Source: Candidatus Bathyarchaeota archaeon (GTDB lineage Archaea > Thermoproteota > Bathyarchaeia > Bathyarchaeales > Bathycorpusculaceae). From it: a stretch of DNA of 64,000 nt. Numbering within the stretch: the first letter of the stretch is position 1; every line of letters begins with the position of its first letter. The stretch is from positions 1 through 64,000 of the forward strand of contig JANXDU010000018.1 of assembly GCA_025059195.1 (NCBI GenBank), read 5' to 3'. Under the pieces are notes generated by a model. That model saw only the letters and a program-made list of their open reading frames with translations. It was not told the DNA's origin and did not search any database. Below are positions 24,789 through 33,812 of the stretch, piece by piece. Both the position numbers and the translations under genes were made by a program.

Positions 24789-25424
24789 CTACACCGCTTG
24801 AACCACATTAAGCGTTATCTTAAAGCTAACGGAGGCCCCCTCAAACCCGCTCTCAGCCGCTGCATCCATTTCCAGATAAGCGTAAACGGCATACCAATCG
24901 CCCGGCGCAAAAACAACCTGCGGCACACCATGACTAGCATAATCCAACTCATAACCATTCCAAGCCCTCAAAGTATTCTTGAAATAGACAACATTGTTCC
25001 AGCCCGTAGCCCACTTGTTCGGTGCATCCACATTTACGCCTGGAATGCCAAAGTAAATCACACTCGTAAGGTTGCCAGTATCAGAGGTCACGTCAATCCT
25101 CATAGACTTGATTTTAACCGGCAAACTGCCAGTGTTCTTTATGGCTAAGCCCAATATGCCCTTAGCCCCAGCATAAAAGTTCCCCACCGTAACCGTCGCC
25201 TCATAAACATAGTTTGGGCCCCGATAGCCACTAACAGAAACCCCCTGAGGAACAAGGAAACCATGCATACAAAGGCGGCCCTGCTCGTCGACAAGCCACT
25301 CTACCGCCACGGTGCCAGTGCTAACCGTCGTATACACGTATGTCTTCTCCATGAATAAGGCGTAGCTAACGCTGACGCCGAGCAAAGCCACCATCAAAAT
25401 TGCAAATACGTTAACAGCCCTCAC
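24789..25424 (-). CDS. Secreted surface protein, SipW-substrate-like
   Basis: 211 aa. Signal ends near SVSYALFMEKTYVYTTVSTG; the pattern aromatic-Ala followed about 15 residues later by STGT resembles the cluster's other subunits but lacks HWYE. The rest is beta-rich (LGLAIKNTGSLPVKIKSMRI is typical of CalY/TasA-like domains). First gene of the cluster, with the copy-2 36-bp promoter element just upstream. Codon use is more ordinary than in the 19.4-23.3 kb part. Confidence 0.7.
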   Translation of the reverse strand: MRAVNVFAILMVALLGVSVSYALFMEKTYVYTTVSTGTVAVEWLVDEQGRLCMHGFLVPQGVSVSGYRGPNYVYEATVTVGNFYAGAKGILGLAIKNTGSLPVKIKSMRIDVTSDTGNLTSVIYFGIPGVNVDAPNKWATGWNNVVYFKNTLRAWNGYELDYASHGVPQVVFAPGDWYAVYAYLEMDAAAESGFEGASVSFKITLNVVQAV

Positions 25425-25448
25425 TTTACTCCCTCCCCCTCACTCCTC

Positions 25449-25484
25449 TTGGGTATATTTAACGTGCCCCACCCTCGGCACGGG
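25449..25484 (-). promoter_or_regulatory. 36-bp promoter element with palindrome, copy 2
   Basis: Exact copy of 24591-24626, again with CGTGCC and GGCACG arms (25463-25482) next to TTAAATATA, 25 bases or more ahead of the ATG of the gene at 25424. Two such exact copies ahead of two paralogous-role genes point to shared control. Confidence 0.7.
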
Positions 25485-25643
25485 CCAGACGGCGGCTCTC
25501 CACCTCAACTGGACGCCACCATCCAACCAAATCAGTTTATCTCAAATTTCCCATAAAAATCTTAATGGAAAAAAAACTTCTAGTAGAAAATGTCCCCAAA
25601 ACTTAAAACCATACCAAAAGTCTAGCCTAAAAGACCTTAACCC

Positions 25644-25650
25644 TTTATAA
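25644..25650 (+). promoter_or_regulatory. TATA-like box of the small winged-helix gene
   Basis: TTTATAA within the gap 25485-25696, about 50 bases before the TTG start at 25697; expected transcript start near 25673. The rest of the gap is AT-rich with short direct repeats (CTTAACC occurs twice) and no gene seen. Confidence 0.4.
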
Positions 25651-25696
25651 GCAACGAAACCTTAACCATTTTCAAGCCCTCCGGAAGGTTAAACCT

Positions 25697-26086
25697 TTGT
25701 CCACGAAACTGGAGAAACTGCTAATGCTTCTCAACGACAACCAATGGCACAGCATAAACCAAGTTGCAGAAACCCTCGAAATCCCACCAGAAAAAGCCCA
25801 AAAAATAGTAGAAATCCTAACGGAAGCCGACATGATTCAACACAACTCCGCCACAAACCAAGTAAAACTAAACCAAAACTGGAAAACCCTCATCATAAAC
25901 CAAAGGGAAACACCCTCAGAACAAGAGCCAACACCAGCCACAGCCATAGCCACCATAATAATCCCACCCCAGAAAACATTAACCATCCAACAAACCCGCA
26001 TAACAAACCTAACAGACACCAGCTTAGAACTGGAAATCCGAATAAACAAAAAACTAAACGAAATAGCAATAAACAAAATCAACTAA
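25697..26086 (+). CDS. Small winged-helix-like protein, possible regulator of the surface cluster
   Basis: 129 aa. Residues 5-60 look like a winged helix (WHSINQVAETLEIPPEKAQKI, then LTEADMIQHN), followed by a Pro/Thr linker and a beta-rich tail of about 50 residues. TTG start supported by GGAAGGTT a few bases upstream; an ATG nine codons in is an alternative. Divergent from the surface genes and convergent with the next winged-helix gene, with stops overlapping by four bases. Confidence 0.6.
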   Translation: MSTKLEKLLMLLNDNQWHSINQVAETLEIPPEKAQKIVEILTEADMIQHNSATNQVKLNQNWKTLIINQRETPSEQEPTPATAIATIIIPPQKTLTIQQTRITNLTDTSLELEIRINKKLNEIAINKIN

Positions 26087-26361
26087 ACAGACAAAAACTC
26101 GCCAGCCTTCTCCAAAATTTTAAGAAGCTCCCGCCCCTTCTCCGTAGTCCTATACAAAACAAAGCCTTCTCCCGGGTTGCCGCCAACCTGCTCCAACAAA
26201 CCAGCATCCAACAACTCCTTCAAATAACGGTTAAACCGCCCAAAATTCAAGTTGCAACGATACATAAGCCTAGTTTTGTTAGCGCCATCCAAAGCTTCCC
26301 TCAAAATCTCCCCAATAACCTCAACCCGACTACGCCTACGCCTCCCCCCACACCAGCCCAT
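26083..26361 (-). CDS. Winged-helix DNA-binding protein (HTH_45-like)
   Basis: 92 aa. The pattern RSRVEVIGEILREALDG, NKTRLMYRCNLNF, FNRYLKELLDAGLLEQV and YRTTEKGRELLKIL is the common archaeal single-domain winged helix. Start taken at the ATG at 26361; an upstream TTG at 26382 adds seven residues of unlikely composition. A probable local transcription regulator, target unknown. Confidence 0.75.
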   Translation of the reverse strand: MGWCGGRRRRSRVEVIGEILREALDGANKTRLMYRCNLNFGRFNRYLKELLDAGLLEQVGGNPGEGFVLYRTTEKGRELLKILEKAGEFLSV

Positions 26362-26448
26362 AGCAAACCACAAACTCAACAAACACTAATACAAGAACAT
26401 AAATGTAAACGTTTTCAAACAAAATAGAAAGGATGGAAAAGAAGGCGC

Positions 26449-26958
26449 CTAAGCCGATGGCGCCGCCTTCAAGACTTCCTGGAAAAGCTTCTTAGTAGCC
26501 GTTATACGAGCCTTCTGCGCTAACACATCCGCCGTCACAAGGTCTAAGGCTTCCTCTGGACACCACTTAACACACTGAGGACCGTCAGGCTTATCCTTAC
26601 ACAAGTCACAGACAAAAACAACCTTCTTATCCGGATGGAGCATAATCGCCCCGTAATCACAAGCCTCGATACACCATCCGCAACCGTTGCACTTATCCTC
26701 ATCCACCAAAATCGTGCCATTCTCCTCAGACTGCGTCAGCGCGTCTCTGGGGCAAGCAGCCACACACGGCGGATCCTCACAAAGCCTACAAGTAATGGAA
26801 ACGTTGACCAACGGATTAAGCCTAACAACCCTAATCCTCGACTTCAAAGGATTAAAAGCCTTCTCCTTAGTCCAAGCGCAAATATACTCGCATATCTGGC
26901 AGCCGACACACTTTTCCGGATCAACCGAAACAAACCTTCTCTCATGAATCTTAACCAT
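26449..26958 (-). CDS. Polyferredoxin (four [4Fe-4S] motifs), partner of the AOR-family enzyme
   Basis: 169 aa from the ATG at 26958, which has GGAGG eight bases before it; an ATG at 26973 overlapping the AOR stop (ATGA) is an alternative. Cysteine motifs: CVGCQICEYIC, CRLCEDPPCVAACP, CNGCGWCIEACD and CDLCKDKPDGPQCVKWCP. The HycB/DmsB-like fold carries electrons from the tungsten enzyme encoded just upstream to other carriers. Confidence 0.88.
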   Translation of the reverse strand: MVKIHERRFVSVDPEKCVGCQICEYICAWTKEKAFNPLKSRIRVVRLNPLVNVSITCRLCEDPPCVAACPRDALTQSEENGTILVDEDKCNGCGWCIEACDYGAIMLHPDKKVVFVCDLCKDKPDGPQCVKWCPEEALDLVTADVLAQKARITATKKLFQEVLKAAPSA

Positions 26959-26972
26959 TCCCATCGCCTCCA

Positions 26973-28835
26973 TCAAGCTTTGCGGATCCTCGCCTCCACA
27001 ATCGGGATCAAGTCGTCCATGCCCAACGCCTTAAGCTTCTCGGGCGTAGGTATGCCATCCCTAGTCCAGCCCCGCACCTCATAATAGTCGTCCAACATCA
27101 ACTCAAGCTCTTCCTTACGGACATAAGCGCCCTTAGAAGGCCCCTCATCTGGAATCGGCACATTCATAACCTTCCACGGCAAAGTGTCGTCCTTGCGGCT
27201 TAAACCCTCCCGCACATTGATAACCCTGGCAAGATTGTTTATGCGTTCACCTTTCAAGCGCATCTCCTCAGGCGTCGTTTCCCAGCCAGTGACCAAAGTG
27301 TAAACTTTGGCTAAGTCCTCAAACTCCTTATAATACGTGCCTCTGGAGAACTTGCAAATAATCAGCGAATCAATAACCGTATAGACATCCTCAATATCTT
27401 TGACGTATTTGGCCCTTCCCTTCTCGTATGTCAGCCTATTAAACTTGCCCTTAACGTCGAAGGCGTAAGCCCCATGCCTATTGTGGTCGGCGCCACGGAA
27501 GGAAACCGCGAAACCCAAAGCCGCCGTCTTCAAACAGCGCAGGTCATAACCCGTAACCTCAAGGCCTTTAATGTGTTGGGCAAGCTTCTCAGCGCCTTTG
27601 CCGATTTTTTCAGCCGCAAGCCTTACGCCTTCAGCCAAAATGTTGCCTATGCCCTCCCGCTTGCCAATCTTCTCAATGAGCTTCACCATAGCCTCATGAT
27701 TGCCAAAACGGGCCTCAATGCCGTCCATGTCCTTGACCGTTAAAATGCCGTTCTCAAAACAGTCCATAGCAAAACCAACAATCACACCAGCACTAATAGA
27801 GTCTATACCATAATAATTACAGAGCTCACTGCCCTTGATAATGGCATCAAGACGGTCAACTCCACAGTAGGGGCCCATAGCCCACAAAGGCTCATATTCA
27901 ACCCTCGCCATAGCCCCTTTATACGGGCCCTCGTTAACAACGCACACATGCTCGCAGCGCATGGCACAGGAGCTGCAGCCGATGATTTTAGCCACAAACC
28001 GTTCATTTAAGTATTCGCCGCTCACCTTTTCAGCAGCCTCAAAATGCGCATTGTTGTAGTTGCGGGTCGGCATACAGTGCAGAGCATTATGCACCAAAAC
28101 GTTTTCCGGAGTGCCCAAAGTCCTATACTTCTTCGTGGCGGGACCCTTCATCCTCTCATGAAACTCTTTAACAAACTCCAGAAACTCATCGGGCTTCGCC
28201 ACTGCCACGTCTTTTGTTCCTCGAACAGCAACAGCCTTCAAATTCTTTGAACCCATAACAGCACCGAGGCCGCATCTTCCAGCAGCCCTAGACTTTTCGT
28301 TCATTATGCACGCTATCCGCACAAGCTTCTCTCCAGCAGGTCCAATGGCGGCCACACGAATATAGTAGTCGCCCAACTCCTCCTTAATCACGTCTTCTGT
28401 TTCAGCTGGTGATCTACCCCATAAATGCGAGGCATCCAAAATCTGAACAGAATCGTCGTCAATCCAAACATATACAGGCTTCTCAGCCCTCCCATGGAAT
28501 ATGACACCGTCATACCCAGCCCGTTTAAGCTCTGTGCCAAAACTGCCATGGGATTTCGCTTCAGCTACGCCATAGGTTTGCGGAGACTTCGCCACAAAAG
28601 CGTGGCCATTGCCTCCCGTAGGCCAAATGGTGCCAGAAGTCGGCCCCGTTGTCAAAACCAGCGGGTTTTCTGGACTGAAGGGGTCAACACCAGCCTTTGA
28701 ATAGTCAACCCACAACCGCATCCCAAGCCCTATGCCGCCAATGTATTTTTTAGCGTACTCTTCGTTTAACGGCTCCACACGGGTTTTTCCAGTCGTTAAG
28801 TCAACGTGAAGGATTCTGCCAGCATATCCGTACAA
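26973..28835 (-). CDS. Aldehyde:ferredoxin oxidoreductase family tungsten enzyme
   Basis: 620 aa from a TTG at 28835 (MYGYAGRILHVDLTTG, the usual family N-terminus, with GGAGGA six bases upstream). A TTG at 28856 would add seven residues. The cluster motif CSSCAMRC plus a later Cys in LIICKF gives the [4Fe-4S] ligands, and PTGGNGHAF and GRCGLGAVMGSKNLKA are pterin-binding motifs. It oxidises aldehydes to acids with ferredoxin, or the reverse; subfamily substrate is not clear. Operon with the polyferredoxin. Confidence 0.9.
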   Translation of the reverse strand: MYGYAGRILHVDLTTGKTRVEPLNEEYAKKYIGGIGLGMRLWVDYSKAGVDPFSPENPLVLTTGPTSGTIWPTGGNGHAFVAKSPQTYGVAEAKSHGSFGTELKRAGYDGVIFHGRAEKPVYVWIDDDSVQILDASHLWGRSPAETEDVIKEELGDYYIRVAAIGPAGEKLVRIACIMNEKSRAAGRCGLGAVMGSKNLKAVAVRGTKDVAVAKPDEFLEFVKEFHERMKGPATKKYRTLGTPENVLVHNALHCMPTRNYNNAHFEAAEKVSGEYLNERFVAKIIGCSSCAMRCEHVCVVNEGPYKGAMARVEYEPLWAMGPYCGVDRLDAIIKGSELCNYYGIDSISAGVIVGFAMDCFENGILTVKDMDGIEARFGNHEAMVKLIEKIGKREGIGNILAEGVRLAAEKIGKGAEKLAQHIKGLEVTGYDLRCLKTAALGFAVSFRGADHNRHGAYAFDVKGKFNRLTYEKGRAKYVKDIEDVYTVIDSLIICKFSRGTYYKEFEDLAKVYTLVTGWETTPEEMRLKGERINNLARVINVREGLSRKDDTLPWKVMNVPIPDEGPSKGAYVRKEELELMLDDYYEVRGWTRDGIPTPEKLKALGMDDLIPIVEARIRKA

Positions 28836-28996
28836 TCGTATTCCTCCATGCCTCAAGTAAGAAGTAAAATACCTATATGATTCATATATTAAGGTATCTG
28901 TCTACTTTCGCCAAAACTCCATCTATAACTTTTGCTAATCCCGCAAGACGACAGAAACATTTAAAGGAAAAAGCCCTTTTGATTTTGCTGATAGCC

Positions 28997-29221
28997 ATGG
29001 AAGAAGCCTTCAGAAACTTCAAAACCAAATACGAACGCTTCTTGAAAGGCCATGAAGACCCCTCAGCTCTCAGAAGGGAAGCAGAAAAACTTTTAGTTGA
29101 GGCAAAGGCCAAAGGCAACCTAGACATCGCCGAGGAACTTAAAGAAATCCTCATAGAGCTAACAATATCCTCTGAAGGGATGAAATGCAACTGCCACATG
29201 TCAAGCAGATGCCCATGTTAG
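28997..29221 (+). CDS. Small helical protein with Cys-rich tail, unknown function
   Basis: 74 aa from the ATG at 28997; an upstream in-frame reading from 28877 starts inside the promoter region and looks like non-coding sequence. Mostly charged helix (EEAFRNFKTKYERFLKG, then ALRREAEKLLVEAKA), ending CNCHMSSRCPC, which could bind zinc or an Fe-S cluster. TTTAAA at about 28960-28966 could be its TATA box. No family recognised. Lies between the AOR gene (divergent) and tfrB (convergent). Confidence 0.55.
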   Translation: MEEAFRNFKTKYERFLKGHEDPSALRREAEKLLVEAKAKGNLDIAEELKEILIELTISSEGMKCNCHMSSRCPC

Positions 29222-29232
29222 AGAAAAAGCGC

Positions 29233-30798
29233 CTACAAAACCTCCATCAAAATTTCTAGAACATCCCTAACGGCTATTTTATCCTCCACCTCTAAGACTT
29301 TCACAGCGTCTTCAAGCGTTGTCACACAGAAGGGACAAGCCACAGCAATAACGTCCACTCCAAGCTCCAAGGCTTCTTTTACACGGTTTACGCAGGGCCT
29401 TTTCTCAGGTTCGGCTTCTTCTGTCCAGACCCTTCCAGCTCCGCCCCCACAGCAGAAGCCAGCCTCCCTTACCCGCTTCATTTCAATGAATTCCAAGCCT
29501 CTTATTGACTGAAGGATGCGTCTCGGCTCCTCATAGATTTGGTTTCGCTTCCCCAAAAAGCACGGATCATGATACGCAACCCGCTTTGGATAAGGCTTTG
29601 ATGGTTTGAGTTTGCCTTTATCTATGGCTTCCGCCAAAAACTGCGTGTAATGCTGAACGTTCAACCCCAAATCTTTGTAAAGCTTCTCGTTTTTGAAGGT
29701 GTTGTAGCAGTGGGGTGAAACCGTTAAAATGCGGTCTGCGTTAAACTTTTGGAAAACAGCCATGTTGTGTTCTGCAAGCATTTCAAACAAGCCTTTCTCA
29801 CCCATGCGCAGTATATGGTCTCCACAGCACCATTCCTCCTCACCTAAAGTGGCATAGTCGACACCAAACCTGTCTAACATGGCTGCCATGGCTCTGGCAA
29901 GCTCCCGGTTACGCACGTCGTAGGCTGCTGAGCAACAAACGAAATAGAGTACATCTGCCTTCGCCACCTTTGGGTAGGCCTTAACGTTTAAGCCCTCAGC
30001 CCAAGCCATCCTTTTGCTCTGATGAGTCCCCATGGGGTTATGGTATTTCATAACGCTTTCCAACACGTCCTTAACTGTTCTTGGAATGGCGCCCATCTCC
30101 ACCAGTAGGCTGCGGTCTTCGACCACGGAGTTTGCGCAATTAACAAGCTTTGGACAGAAAAGCGTGCATGAGTTACAAGAAGTGCAAAGCCACACGTTGT
30201 CAGCCATGGCCTTAAGCCTTTCGCTTAATCCCTCATCCCTTGAATCGATGATAAACCGGTAGTTAGCCGTCAAAGCTGAAGGCCCGAGGAACTTTTCATC
30301 TATGGCTGCTGGACAAGCAGAATGACAAATCGAACACTTAGTGCAAAGCGTCAAATCCCAGTATCTCTTTAAGGCTTCAGGAGACTGAGTGAACTCTTCG
30401 GGCCTTTTGAAGGCCTCAGAGGTCTTAACCAGCACGTTTTTTATTTTCCTAAAGTTTTTAAAGAAGGGCTGAATGTCCACAACTAAATCCTTTATAACTG
30501 GAAGATTGGACAGCGGCTCAATGGTCACCGTGTCAGTGTTGAGGTCTAAAACTTGCGTGTAGCATGCCAACATGGGCTTGCCGTTAACGTTTACAGCGCA
30601 GCTTCCGCAGATTCCCATTCTACATGAATGTCTAAAAGTAAGAGTTTCATCCAGATTCTCCTTAACATAATTGAGCGCATCGAGAATGGTTGTTCCACGG
30701 AGAACCGGCACCTTGTAAGTGGACGTGTAATACTTTTTCGCTTCTGGGTCGTATCGGCGAATTTGAAATTCAACAACCTTAACAACCTCACCGTTCAC
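29233..30798 (-). CDS. tfrB: TfrB-type subunit: fumarate reductase Fe-S protein fused to an HdrD-like CCG domain
   Basis: 521 aa. N-terminal FrdB part: [2Fe-2S] ligands CRMGICGSC with a later Cys, then CTKCSICHSACP and CTSCNSCTLFCP. C-terminal part has two CCG motifs (EEWCCGD, GFCCGGG) as in HdrD/HdrB. In methanogens TfrAB reduces fumarate with CoM-SH plus CoB-SH; here the thiol may be the same or different. GTG start at 30798 has GGAGGGG just ahead; earlier in-frame codons lie within the tfrA gene. Confidence 0.88.
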   Translation of the reverse strand: MNGEVVKVVEFQIRRYDPEAKKYYTSTYKVPVLRGTTILDALNYVKENLDETLTFRHSCRMGICGSCAVNVNGKPMLACYTQVLDLNTDTVTIEPLSNLPVIKDLVVDIQPFFKNFRKIKNVLVKTSEAFKRPEEFTQSPEALKRYWDLTLCTKCSICHSACPAAIDEKFLGPSALTANYRFIIDSRDEGLSERLKAMADNVWLCTSCNSCTLFCPKLVNCANSVVEDRSLLVEMGAIPRTVKDVLESVMKYHNPMGTHQSKRMAWAEGLNVKAYPKVAKADVLYFVCCSAAYDVRNRELARAMAAMLDRFGVDYATLGEEEWCCGDHILRMGEKGLFEMLAEHNMAVFQKFNADRILTVSPHCYNTFKNEKLYKDLGLNVQHYTQFLAEAIDKGKLKPSKPYPKRVAYHDPCFLGKRNQIYEEPRRILQSIRGLEFIEMKRVREAGFCCGGGAGRVWTEEAEPEKRPCVNRVKEALELGVDVIAVACPFCVTTLEDAVKVLEVEDKIAVRDVLEILMEVL

Positions 30799-30811
30799 AA
30801 GCACCCCTCCC

Positions 30812-32512
30812 CTAATATTTCCGCGCGGCCGGCTGCCACTTTGTAATCGTAACAGGAATATAATCAAGCCTCGGGCCATCCGCGGTGTGGTAGGCCAACG
30901 TGTGCACAAGCCATTTTTCGTCGTCGCGGTTTGGATAGTCGAGCCTTGAATGGGCTCCGCGTGACTCAGTCCTTGCAAGAGCGCTTACTGTTGTGACTTC
31001 AGCCAAATCCAACATGAAGTCAAGCTGCAAGGCGGCTACAAAGCCAGTGTTAAAAGTTTTTCCCTTATCCTCAACCCTTATGTGTTTGAACCTCTCTTTA
31101 AGGTTTCTAATCCCTTTCAAGGCTTCTTTCATATCTTCGCCCGTACGGAAAATCCAAACCTTTGTGTTCATAAGCTTTCGCATTTCGTCTCTAAGTTGGG
31201 GAACCCTTTCGCCGCCCTCGCTTCCAAGAATCCCGTCGAAGACTCGCTTTTCCTCGGCTAAAGCCTTCTCCATCGGAAATTCATGGAAGCTCGTGGACAT
31301 GGCGTATTTAGCTGCCTCCTCGCCGGCGACAGCCCCGAAGACTAGGCATTCAGCCGTTGAGTTTGTTCCAAGCCTGTTGGCGCCGTGCAAACTCAAACAT
31401 GAGCATTCGCCAGCCGCATACAACCCTCTAATAGGCGTTTCAGCCTTAACGTTGGCCTTGATTCCCCCCATGGAGTAGTGGGCTGCCGGCCTTATTGGAA
31501 TAAGCTCCTTAACCGGATCTACTCCAGCAAGTTTTATGGCAACCTCCCGTATTAGGGGCAGCCTTTCGTTGATTTTCTCCTCGCCCAAGTGCCTAAGATC
31601 CAAGGCAATATACGGCCCATAAGGCCCTTGGAAGGCTCTTCCCTCAAGGATTTCGGTTTGTTCAGCCCTTGAAACAACATCGCGGGGCGCTAACTCCATC
31701 ATTGCTGGCGCGTAACGTTTCATAAAACGTTCGCCTTGAGCGTTTATTAGGTAGCCGCCCTCGCCTCGGGCGCCTTCAGTTATTAAAACGCCCGAAGGCA
31801 CAAGCCCCGTGGGATGGAATTGGACGAACTCCATGTCTTCTAATGGTGCGCCGGCCCTGTAGGCCATGGCCATGCCGTCGCCGGTTGTGGTGTGAGAGAA
31901 TGTGGTAAACTCGTATATGCGTTCATGTCCACCCGTCGCCATTACAACGGCCTTGGTTTGGAAAGCGTGCATTTCACCTGTTTTAAGCTCTATGGCTGTT
32001 AAACCCCTTGCAGTGTTGTCTTCAACAATTATGGATGTGGCAAACCACTCGTCGTAAAACTTCACGTTTGGATAGGTTATGGCTTTGCCGTAAAGCGTGT
32101 GCATTTCGTGGAACCCCGTCATGTCAGCTGCGAAGCAGGCTCTCGGGTAAGAGTGGCCGCCGAAAGGCCTCTGGTCAATTTTGCCGTCAAGTGTGCGGCT
32201 CCAAGGACATCCCCAATGCTCCATTAGAACAATTTCCTTGGGCGCTTGTCTGACGAAGAATTCCACAACATCTTGGTCTGCCAAGAAGTCTGCACCTTTC
32301 ACGGTGTCAAAGGCGTGTAGGTCAAAGGAGTCTTTTTCTCGCATAACGGCGGCAGTTCCGCCTTGCGCACAAACGGAGTGCGACCTCAAAGGATGAAGCT
32401 TAGAGATCACTGCTATGTCAAGCTTGTTGCTTCTTTCCGCGGCTGCAACAGCTGCCCGGAGACCAGCCAACCCCGCGCCGACAATGACTATGTCGTGGGC
32501 ATGTTTCTCCAT
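30812..32512 (-). CDS. tfrA: TfrA/FrdA-type flavoprotein of fumarate reductase / succinate dehydrogenase
   Basis: 566 aa from the ATG at 32512 (GAAGGGA eight bases upstream; ATG 32518 and a longer form to 32557 are alternatives). FAD motif [11 protein letters not shown]; the [10 protein letters not shown] segment with the histidine that is usually covalently attached to [35 protein letters not shown]. Stop is 13 bases before tfrB. With tfrB it would link fumarate/succinate to thiol redox chemistry, and the methylmalonyl-CoA genes downstream supply or use succinyl-CoA. Confidence 0.9.
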   Translation of the reverse strand: MEKHAHDIVIVGAGLAGLRAAVAAAERSNKLDIAVISKLHPLRSHSVCAQGGTAAVMREKDSFDLHAFDTVKGADFLADQDVVEFFVRQAPKEIVLMEHWGCPWSRTLDGKIDQRPFGGHSYPRACFAADMTGFHEMHTLYGKAITYPNVKFYDEWFATSIIVEDNTARGLTAIELKTGEMHAFQTKAVVMATGGHERIYEFTTFSHTTTGDGMAMAYRAGAPLEDMEFVQFHPTGLVPSGVLITEGARGEGGYLINAQGERFMKRYAPAMMELAPRDVVSRAEQTEILEGRAFQGPYGPYIALDLRHLGEEKINERLPLIREVAIKLAGVDPVKELIPIRPAAHYSMGGIKANVKAETPIRGLYAAGECSCLSLHGANRLGTNSTAECLVFGAVAGEEAAKYAMSTSFHEFPMEKALAEEKRVFDGILGSEGGERVPQLRDEMRKLMNTKVWIFRTGEDMKEALKGIRNLKERFKHIRVEDKGKTFNTGFVAALQLDFMLDLAEVTTVSALARTESRGAHSRLDYPNRDDEKWLVHTLAYHTADGPRLDYIPVTITKWQPAARKY

Positions 32513-32679
32513 CAGCATTTCCCTTCTCTTTGAAGAATAACCTAGATTCCACCTCAACGTTTATATTTTTTGTCAATGCGAACGATGGCTAATCACTGTA
32601 AACCCGCAGAAAATCCTAGACGGGCGCGGCAGTTGAATTTAAAAGGTTAAAGGCTGGTTAATGAATGCTGTTGCTAAAT

Positions 32680-33636
32680 CTAGCCGCCAAGGAAAAAACG
32701 GACAATAAATGGACGGCTTCTCCATTTATCCTTTAAAATTCTTAATCCGTATGCCACCAGCACCATAAAAAGTGAAACCGTAATATAGATGAGAAGAAAG
32801 GTTTCAAGGTTCACATGGGACCACGTGGCCGCCACTACATAGTGGAGCAGGGAGAGGTGCAGAATATACATGAAAAGCGGTGCTTCTCCCAAAACTTGCA
32901 GCGGTTTATAGAGGATGAAGGAAGGTTTGTAATCCACTATAGGCAGCAGTGTCAACATTACCCCAACAGCGCTTACCACGTATCCAATTGATGGCCAAGG
33001 GTATAGGTGGAACGTGAGCCCCCAAAGGAGGCTACCGAAGGTTAGGGTGATGCTTCCCAGAAAAGCAAGCCTTTTCCGCCTTATAGTGGGCGAGTTGAAA
33101 CCCCAGCGTAAGAAGGCAAGATTCACTCCCAATAAAGAGAAGCCAAGCCATGGAAAAACGGGGAACCAACCGTCAACAATAAAGCGGTGAACTAAGTGGT
33201 CAGCGTGTTTGAGGGTCTCTTGAAGCAAGGGGTGCAAAAGGAAAAAGACGATAACCGTGATCCAACGGGATAAGGCGTTCAAATGGGAGAAAAGGTAGGC
33301 TATGGGCAAGGAAACTCCAATAAGGTAGAGAATCTGGAAAAACATGAAAGGATAACCGCCCAACATAAAGACTTCGATAAGCAAACCAACAATTATCAGC
33401 AAGACTCCCCGAGCTAAGAAATACTTTAGCCTATGCTCCCTTGTTTGAGCTGTAAAAACAACCATCATCCCGGATATCATAATAAAGAACGGAGCGGCCC
33501 AAGCATTACAAAGAACAAGCCAAAAGGGATAATATTCTAGGAACAATACCGTGGGTAAATTACCGCACACCATCATGAGAACAGCTAATCCCCGCAGAAC
33601 ATCTATAGTTAAATCTCTTTTCCTTTCCGGAAACAC
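32680..33636 (-). CDS. DUF1624/heparan-acetyltransferase-like multi-pass membrane protein
   Basis: 318 aa with about nine or ten hydrophobic spans. The start RDLTIDVLRGLAVLMMV is the signature of the DUF1624/YeiB/acyltransferase-3-like group, which often acylates sugars across the membrane. Substrate unknown. Stands alone, divergent from the epimerase gene. Confidence 0.72.
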   Translation of the reverse strand: MFPERKRDLTIDVLRGLAVLMMVCGNLPTVLFLEYYPFWLVLCNAWAAPFFIMISGMMVVFTAQTREHRLKYFLARGVLLIIVGLLIEVFMLGGYPFMFFQILYLIGVSLPIAYLFSHLNALSRWITVIVFFLLHPLLQETLKHADHLVHRFIVDGWFPVFPWLGFSLLGVNLAFLRWGFNSPTIRRKRLAFLGSITLTFGSLLWGLTFHLYPWPSIGYVVSAVGVMLTLLPIVDYKPSFILYKPLQVLGEAPLFMYILHLSLLHYVVAATWSHVNLETFLLIYITVSLFMVLVAYGLRILKDKWRSRPFIVRFFLGG

Positions 33637-33812
33637 TAGCCCCTCCTTTGTTGTTCAAGTTTATTAAAGCAATTAGGATTTTACAAAACTTTTCCAACGC
33701 TTATTTTGTAGGAGGCTCTGTAAAATGAGGATTATGTTCCGTGTTTGTGAACTAAAAACTTTAATAATAAGGTACCACCGCATTCTACACTCCAGTGAAG
33801 GGGAGCACATCA

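Noticed and set aside
24591-25484. The 36-bp repeats as a CRISPR or mobile-element end
   Set aside because: Only two copies, 858 bases apart with a gene between, each placed at a TATA box; no spacers and no transposase.
25744-26427. A 227-aa plus-strand frame rich in Lys, Pro and Asn
   Set aside because: It overlaps both winged-helix genes in a different frame and has low-complexity composition typical of an A/C-rich shadow.
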